Positions 56,901 to 64,000 of a stretch of 64,000 nucleotides of DNA are shown here, piece by piece (the stretch's first letter is position 1; every line of letters begins with the position of its first letter). Source of the stretch: Sarcomyxa edulis (taxonomy: Eukaryota; Basidiomycota; Agaricomycetes; Agaricales; Mycenaceae); the NCBI GenBank assembly GCA_009761415.1, contig QUOL01000011.1:806001-870000 (forward strand). Direction: 5' to 3'. Made by a program: the position numbers and the translations under genes. The notes beneath the pieces are model-generated. The model made no database searches, had not been told where the DNA came from, and saw nothing but the letters and a program-made list of their open reading frames with translations.

Positions 56901-57683
56901 TGATTCTGTGTCAGAGTTGTCATCGTCCGAAAATGGACTTCGTAAGCTGGAAGTAGAGTCAGATATGTCCTCTGGACCGGATGATCTGACGGAATGAAAT
57001 GGACGAGGGGGTACTGCTGGTTTGTTGAAATTCGGAAGACTTGTTTCGGAGTAAGCTGCTGGATGTAGTGCACCAATGCTTGCACCAATGCTAGCTTTAT
57101 TAGAAGGTCCAGACAGAGGGATATTTCTGGAGGACATAGAATCAAGATCGAGATACTTCGAGAGATGTGACACGTACGCGAATCTGTCTCTCAAAGACGC
57201 GACGCTCGGGGTAGCAGAAGCAGGCTCTGACTCGATTTGTATCTCAGGCGCAACGACCTGATGGGAGGTGATCAGAGGAGGAGGGTGAGGAGGTCGTGTG
57301 GTATGTGGAGCGGGAACTGGTCGGTTGAAAGGAGATGCCGAGGGAGATGGAGGTGGTTTGGACCCGCGAGCAGGAGGCGGAGGCGGAGGTGGTCTCTTTA
57401 TAGCCGCCTTTAGATCTGGGGTGATGGATTCCCTTTTCAGGTCGGAGGATGAAGAGGAAGGTCGTAAAGGAGGAGGTTCTGATGCAGATACATTATTGTA
57501 GGAATTCGAAGCGGCTCGAGGTCGAGGACTAGAAGGTTCTGCTGACAGTAAACCAATGCTGCTGGCTGGCCGCACCTTGAGACTCGGAGGCGAGACATCG
57601 TTCTGAGCAAGTTGTTCGAACTTTGAACGAAGATTCTTGACGGCAGCTAAAGAGCCCGAATCTATCTCGGATTGCGAGTCCAT
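53966..57683 (-). CDS. Inositol-polyphosphate 5-phosphatase with Pro-rich N-terminus and beta-propeller-like region
   Basis: The first in-frame ATG is 57683 (MDSQSEIDSG); the frame before it has no ATG. Residues about 30-460 are disordered and rich in polyproline (RPPPPPPPARG, PPPRPPPRYR), likely SH3/EVH1-type ligands. Residues about 470-800 form WD-like strands (HHVKIYDLSISDVAVF, YIGHEEGYITVWALEGD, DEQLKLWDGLLGSDW). The C-terminal IPPc domain has LVSWNLDASRP, FGFQEIIDLES, RYGNKGGIVARF, INCHLAAGQ, VNGDMNYRID, APTYKYD, SPAWCDRVLW and VSDHRPISAAF, covering all catalytic motifs. The order WD region then 5-phosphatase resembles plant 5PTases and fungal homologues. It should lower PI(4,5)P2 or related lipids at membranes. 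Intact. Confidence 0.92.
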
Positions 57684-59610
57684 CGCGAAAGAACATGCAG
57701 CGGTCTCCGGTTGTTTGATGTCTACCTCTATTGCTTCGTCTTTGAGAGGGATTCGGCGGTTATAACTAGACAAAGAAGGGACGCACGGCGGCTGTAGATG
57801 TGGTATAAGCGCCCCGGATGAATTTCTTCGTTCTAATGACGATTCCCCTATATATGTATACCTATTTGAGACCTGGGTCCGGTCGTACCAAGTTCAACAA
57901 TCGCCTGGCTTTGATATATGTGTGATCCTAAGTGGTATGTTGAATGAACGCAGTTGAATAGTAGGTGCTCTAGATGATGGTAGGAGGTCAAGTTTTAGTG
58001 GCGCGACAAATGTACTTCGCGTCTTCTTCTTTTACCACAACCTCTTGTTTTTGTTATTCGCTTCGTCGCTTAGAGGTCCTCACCATAGGAATGACGGTAA
58101 CGGGGTGTCTAGGCCAGCAAGTAATTGTCTTTTGTTGCTTCGGTATCTTGTTTCAAAAGTACAACATCAACAGGCCATAGACAACTTTTTCGACAATCCT
58201 ACTACGTGATCAGGGGATAGCATACCGCTGCCCGCAAATGGATCGAACTATCTAGCAAACCCAGTATATCGTACTAATACCAGCACAAGATCGTCGTTTC
58301 CGCGACAGGCCCAGCCCGAACCCGCAGCATAAGCCCTCAAAAGGTCTGTCGTGCGGGAGTCTCTTTGTACAGGACCGCAGAAGTGAATCTTTCCATTGTA
58401 TCTGACTCTCCTGGGTAGCCGTCCCCGTATTATTTGTGCGCAATGTTCAAGCCCACAATGTCCGTGATCAAGTCAAGGAGTTCAAATGTTGAAAAAGGAG
58501 AGGGAGCCTCATCAAGTCGAGGTCCTTCGTTTTGTCTGTTGGTCAGTGGTGACAGACCTCTTCTCGTTCATGTTCACTGGAGTCTGAATTTGATTGGTCG
58601 TTTGCACGTAAACTCACCGCGACCACGTTTGCGCATAAGTCATGGCCATCTTGATCAACCACCAGATATCGGTGAGTTTTCCAAACCAGTCTATCCAACT
58701 GAACGTTCGATGTGGCGCGCGTAACAGTGTTTAGACCGAAAAATCAGTCAATCAGTCAATCAGCCAATCCATAGAGGTAGAGTCCATGACAGGAGGGACA
58801 ACGGCAAAATACCGGTGTAGCATCGATATTGTTCATACTATTGGCCGGATATTACGAGCTGAAGAGCCTCACAAATGAGTCTCTTGTGCACCTGACTTCA
58901 TGAAGGTTGTACAGAGAGACAATTCCGATGCCTGTCCTGTTTACTATCGAGCCCGAAAGATAAATGGCTTCGTAGACTCGGACATTGACAAGAGAGAGAA
59001 ACGCAAGACTCTCTCACAGTGCGTACTCGCTTTGGGTTCCTCGGACACATGATTTACATATGCATCTTTACTAGGAAGTTATCACCAGGCCATCTCGATA
59101 CCTCCGCGATCAGTGTTCTATTGTCACATTGAGCATCGTCCAGCATACTGACTAGCTATCATGCAATACACAAAACAACTAGGCAGTGTCAATGGTAGGA
59201 ACATTCGTACCGCTTGAAGTGTCAGCATCGGTTCTGACACGTTCATCTTCGAAACGTGACCTTCGATTTGACAGAAATCTCGGTGTAACTTTGACCTTAC
59301 TTTTGAGTGCAACCTTGACTTTCGACAAGACGCGGGCGATGCAGAACTTCCATCAGGTCCAGATTCAAGAGAGACATCAATTCCCCTCATAGTCCTGTCT
59401 CCGATACCTTCAACATGCCGTCTCAATACACAAATTCAACTCAAATTTCATGTGCACGCCACTCAGTAGGCACTGCTAATAAATCAAGGCAGAGCGCTGA
59501 TACGAGCGGGATCGAGACGACCGGACTATGATCGGTCTATTCCTGAATTTTGACTTCATGCCACGATTGTATCGCGGCGAAATGAGCTAACCATATTTCC
59601 AGACAGATAG
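57684..59610. other. Intergenic, 1.9 kb without recognised gene
   Basis: Upstream of two divergent genes. It contains a short tandem run (AATCAGTC)x3 at 58742-58766. No convincing coding frame or RNA gene. Confidence 0.45.
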
Positions 59611-59617
59611 TATAAGA
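59611..59617 (+). promoter_or_regulatory. TATA-like element of fucose lectin
   Basis: TATAAGA, 70 bp before the ATG at 59681. Confidence 0.4.
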
Positions 59618-59680
59618 GGGATGCATATCTCCAGACGTCAGCACCACTCAACACCCAGTACAATATCTCGAGAGCTGCAA

Positions 59681-60831
59681 ATGGATCCAAACCCCGTCTC
59701 ACAAATTCTATTCCGTGAGTCGTGCTTCTGGACCATGGATGTCAATCACTAATCACTTTCTCCTCGATACTAGGCACTGCTATCGCGGCAGTCAACAAGA
59801 ACGACAACATTCGCGTTTACACGCAAGATGTCGATGGCGGTATACGGGAAAGTCTCTACTACGAAGGATCCTGGTTAGGGGGCAACTCTGATCAGATCAT
59901 TGCTCATGCCAAAATCGGTTCACCTATCGCCGGCACGAGTAATGAATTAACCAATGTAAGCAACTACTTGTTTCTGTAGCTGCTCTTGTCGATTTCTGAG
60001 ACAGAGTTACGCTAGATACGCATCTACTATATCTCGACCGATAACGAGCTCCAGGAGGCTTGCTATAATTCCGAGACCGGCAGTTGGTTTACTGGGAGTC
60101 TCAATGAAAAACATTACGACGTGGCGCCCTATTCGAAGCTTGCAGCGAGCTATCTTGCGGGCGACACGGACAAGGCGTTGAGACTTTATGCTCAATTATC
60201 AAATGACACCATTCAAGAATTTGGAACAAGTAAGAACATCAGACCCTTCGCATAGATCTAAACTAACATTTTGCTGAAGGCACCAGCGGGTGGAAGCCAA
60301 TGATGAATTTAGGAGAAGCTCTCCCTGGATCTGCAATTTCCAGCACCTCTTTCAACGTATCCCAGATCAATGTTAGGTAGCGTTTATCTCTTCTCAGCAC
60401 AACATCAGGCTGAACAAGTCACACTTAGGGTCTACTATCAAGATCGCGCCTCGATCTTGATCGAAGCGGCCTATGCCAATGACAAGTGGAGCTGGGCACG
60501 TCCCTCCGAAAACCCAATATATCCTCCTCCTCGTGCTGCGCTTGTAGCGATCAACTGGGTGAAAGATGGAATTGTCCATCTTCGCGTTTACTATGCGGCG
60601 GCAGGGGACGTCCTCCAGGAGCAGGACTACGATGGTAGTAAAGGGTGGACCGAGGCAGGCCTTAAGCACCCTTCGATTCCGGCCACTGAAGGTGCGGCAA
60701 TTGTTTGGGACCACGATAATGGAGTCAACATCCGCGTGTATTATGAGAATGGGGTGCGTGTCTCGGCTGTAAGTGAGTTATCGTGGACTGGTAATGATTG
60801 GGTGGATGGCGGTGTTATTTCTCCGGCTTAG
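59681..60831 (+). CDS. Fucose-specific lectin, six-bladed propeller (AAL-like)
   Basis: The start is MDPNPVSQILF, with no signal peptide, so the product is cytosolic like other fruit-body lectins. After splicing, six repeats of the pattern (I/L)R(V/I/L)Y ... E ... W are seen: NIRVYTQD, IRIYYISTD, LRLYAQLSND, LRVYYQDRA, LRVYYAAAG and IRVYYENG. Blades 1-5 keep the Glu that, with the Arg, holds fucose; blade 6 has VSAVSE instead. That fits Aleuria aurantia lectin, which has six blades and five sites. Four introns. Such lectins bind fucosylated glycans and are thought to act in defence against grazers, or in development. Target not shown here. Confidence 0.9.
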
Positions 60832-61180
60832 TACTAGAATCCACGAGTCTGGTTTTTCCTGATCTTGCCTGCAGTTGCATCACTCAGTCAATAAATGCAT
60901 CTTCTCAAAGCTCTTACAAAGCTCACTTGTGAATGATAATTCGATCTTATTACCACGTTCAGGGATTATCCACGCAACAGCAAACAACCTCCCACGGTAG
61001 AATTTGATCGAGCCGATCAAGAGCTATCTACTTAGCACTCTCCCGAAGTCTGACTCGTTGTCGCGCGTAACCAGCAATTTGTGCATCGAGACTTTTAGTC
61101 ACTGGCACGATGAGTGTTGATTGTTGAATGATTGAATATTTGAATATCGTAAAATATTGCAAGCATCTGGGTTAATCTAC
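60832..61180. other. Intergenic between convergent lectin and AKR genes
   Basis: 349 bp, AT-rich, with both 3' UTRs. Nothing else seen. Confidence 0.45.
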
Positions 61181-62586
<1,406 letters not shown>

Positions 62587-62940
62587 GTCGATTTCTAACT
62601 TGTCTTTTCTGAGGAGGCGATGTATTGGACGTAGAGAAGAGACTGGACGTGCTGATCATTTGACATTGCTGGTATATATACCTCATTCTCGACCTGGGAA
62701 TGCCGCTCAATCAGCAAGGTCGATGCCACTGAGAAAATTCTCTCGAAGTTCATCATGACCCGAGAGGCCGGGCAGTTCCGAATCGGCGCCTGCTGGGCCT
62801 GAAACAACTGACCGTGACATTCCTAAATGGGTGATGCAACTCGCCGGAGGCGTCAACCTTCGATTTATCTTGTGTCTTCAGTGTCCTTCAGCTAACCTCT
62901 TGTGAAAGCCCAGGAAATCTCAAGAGATTGCACCATCCTA
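62587..62940. promoter_or_regulatory. Divergent promoter, AKR copy 2 and MFS gene
   Basis: 354 bp between opposite ATGs. TATATATA on the minus strand at 62673-62680 lies 87 bp from the AKR start. No TATA was seen for the MFS side. Confidence 0.5.
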
Positions 62941-64000
62941 ATGGACTCACGGTCCTTCGCATCTCACGCGTCGGAGCCTGTATTGGTGCCAGGGATACTC
63001 AGTTTACCACGGATAACCACTTTACTCGCGTCAGTGCTGGTAGCACTCTGTTCTGGTACCAACTATGTGAGTGGGGCTAAGATATATTCGTACTCACTCC
63101 TCACATGCCTTGTATCCCTAGGCGTACTCAGGTGAGTTTTAAGATCACTTACATTGTGAACCCTTCCTCGGATTAGCGTGCATACCGATCCAAAACTGTT
63201 TAAGCTGTTCCCAGCTGGTGCTATTGGGATCCTTGATATGACTCTGTCACTCTGGTTCCGGCTGATTCATCGCATTCATTTCTAGCATTTTCTCCTCAAC
63301 TAGGCGCTCGCCTACGTGTCAACCACACCCAATTAAACTTTGTTGGTATGGCCGGCAATGGTACGAAACTAGCCTTGTTCAATTGGGGTTCCATTCTCAT
63401 TTTGATTACTCTGTCAGTGGGCGTCATCATCAGTGGCCCAGTCTGGGGAAGAATTACCGATTCGCGTGGCCCTCGGATCCCATTGGCCAGTGCCTTCGTT
63501 CTACTGTTTGTCGGATATTCTGGCATCCGGAGTATATACGACAAAGGACTGCCAACGTCCGAGTCGACCTTGCCCGTACTAAGCTTATACACGTTGATGG
63601 TTTGCAACTTCATGACAGGAACGGCTGCGAACGCTGGACTGAACGGTTCGGTCAACCCTACCGCTAAGACATTCCCTGACAGAATGGTGTGTTTGTCATA
63701 TAATACGAAACACATCTTGGACATACACTGAATGTGCCATCTCAGAGGGGTACAGCGACTGGTCTGGTTCTGTCAGGCTTTGGCCTTTCAGCCTTTTTCT
63801 TCTCTAGTATTGCCCGCCTTGCATTTCCAGGTAATATTTCTTCCTTGCTGCTATTTCTGTCCCTCGGTACTGCATTCCCGATGATCCTTGGATCCTGGCT
63901 GGTACGACCTATTCCGTTACCTGCATCAGAAACGTTTGTCACTCCGACTACATCCGTGCAACGGGTCCCAGACAGCCGGACACACCTGCTGTACTCGGAA
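62941..64000 (+). CDS. MFS transporter (Mch1/nodulin-like type), partial
   Basis: The start MDSRSFASHASEPVLV is followed by membrane helices (RITTLLASVLVALCSGTNY, IPLASAFVLLFVGYSG). The loop between helices 2 and 3 carries the MFS signature SGPVWGRITDSRGPRI (G-x3-D/G-R). Later comes FMTGTAANAGLNGSVNPTAKTF and RGTATGLVLSGFGLSAFF, seen in fungal monocarboxylate-like/nodulin-like carriers. Exons join through at least four short introns. The gene runs off the right edge, in a loop after GSWLVRPIPLPAS. Substrate unknown. It diverges from AKR copy 2. Confidence 0.85.

Noticed and set aside
57684..57773. Phosphatase start at 57773
   Set aside because: The codon there is TTG; the first ATG in frame is at 57683.

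Overview
The window is nuclear DNA of a filamentous basidiomycete, most likely an Agaricomycete. The evidence is gene style and content. Genes are compact and carry many 50-60 nt GT-AG introns. ADE2 is the fungal PurK-PurE fusion. GRC3, RNA14, HRP1 and PDX2 homologues are present, as are a six-bladed fucose lectin, a PL1 pectate lyase, a cytosolic-type GH85 enzyme and a Copia and a Ngaro-type retroelement of mushroom type. I cannot name the genus. Assignments rest on motifs read by eye; no database search was run.

Layout, left to right. 137-2307: cytochrome P450. 2695-5068: SAMHD1-like HD dNTPase, convergent with ADE2 (5343-7312, minus). ADE2 shares a 126-bp divergent promoter with an RSA3-like ribosome-assembly gene (7439-8115). 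9184-12294: pectate lyase and an alpha/beta hydrolase ending in a peroxisomal signal. 13167-14581: AKR7-like aldo-keto reductase (minus). 15566-20636: a young, intact Copia LTR retrotransposon (minus). 21883-24298: GRC3 (minus). 25185-28252: RNA14/CstF-77 (minus). 28253-31295: a gene-poor 3 kb. 31296-33014: a secreted PAN-like protein. 33634-34490: a broken TMEM53/DUF829 gene. 34977-41118: a complete Ngaro-type tyrosine-recombinase retrotransposon. 41400-44060: GH85. 44283-46129: HRP1-like RNA-binding protein (minus). 46477-47386: PDX2/SNO. 47480-50499: SulP transporter with a cNMP-like tail (minus). 52369-53433: fatty-acid desaturase. 53966-57683: inositol-polyphosphate 5-phosphatase with a propeller-like region (minus). 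59681-60831: fucose lectin. 61181-62586: second AKR7-like gene (minus). 62941 to the edge: MFS transporter, cut by the window.

The genes do not form one pathway. Two broad groups are visible. Housekeeping genes serve purine and vitamin B6 synthesis, rRNA processing and mRNA 3'-end formation, and show no TATA box near the start. Accessory genes (pectate lyase, hydrolase, both AKRs, secreted protein, desaturase, lectin) each have a TATA-like element about 55-125 bp upstream of the ATG. RNA14 and HRP1 homologues act in the same cleavage machinery in yeast, but lie about 16 kb apart here.

The most notable content is mobile. The Copia element has a 5-bp target duplication, LTRs that differ at one base, unusual TAT...ATA ends, and a primer-binding site matching the anticodon arm of initiator tRNA-Met that overlaps its start codon. 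The Ngaro-type element has perfect split direct repeats (A1 ... B1-A2 ... B2), all three ORFs with catalytic residues, and what looks like a spliceosomal intron inside gag.
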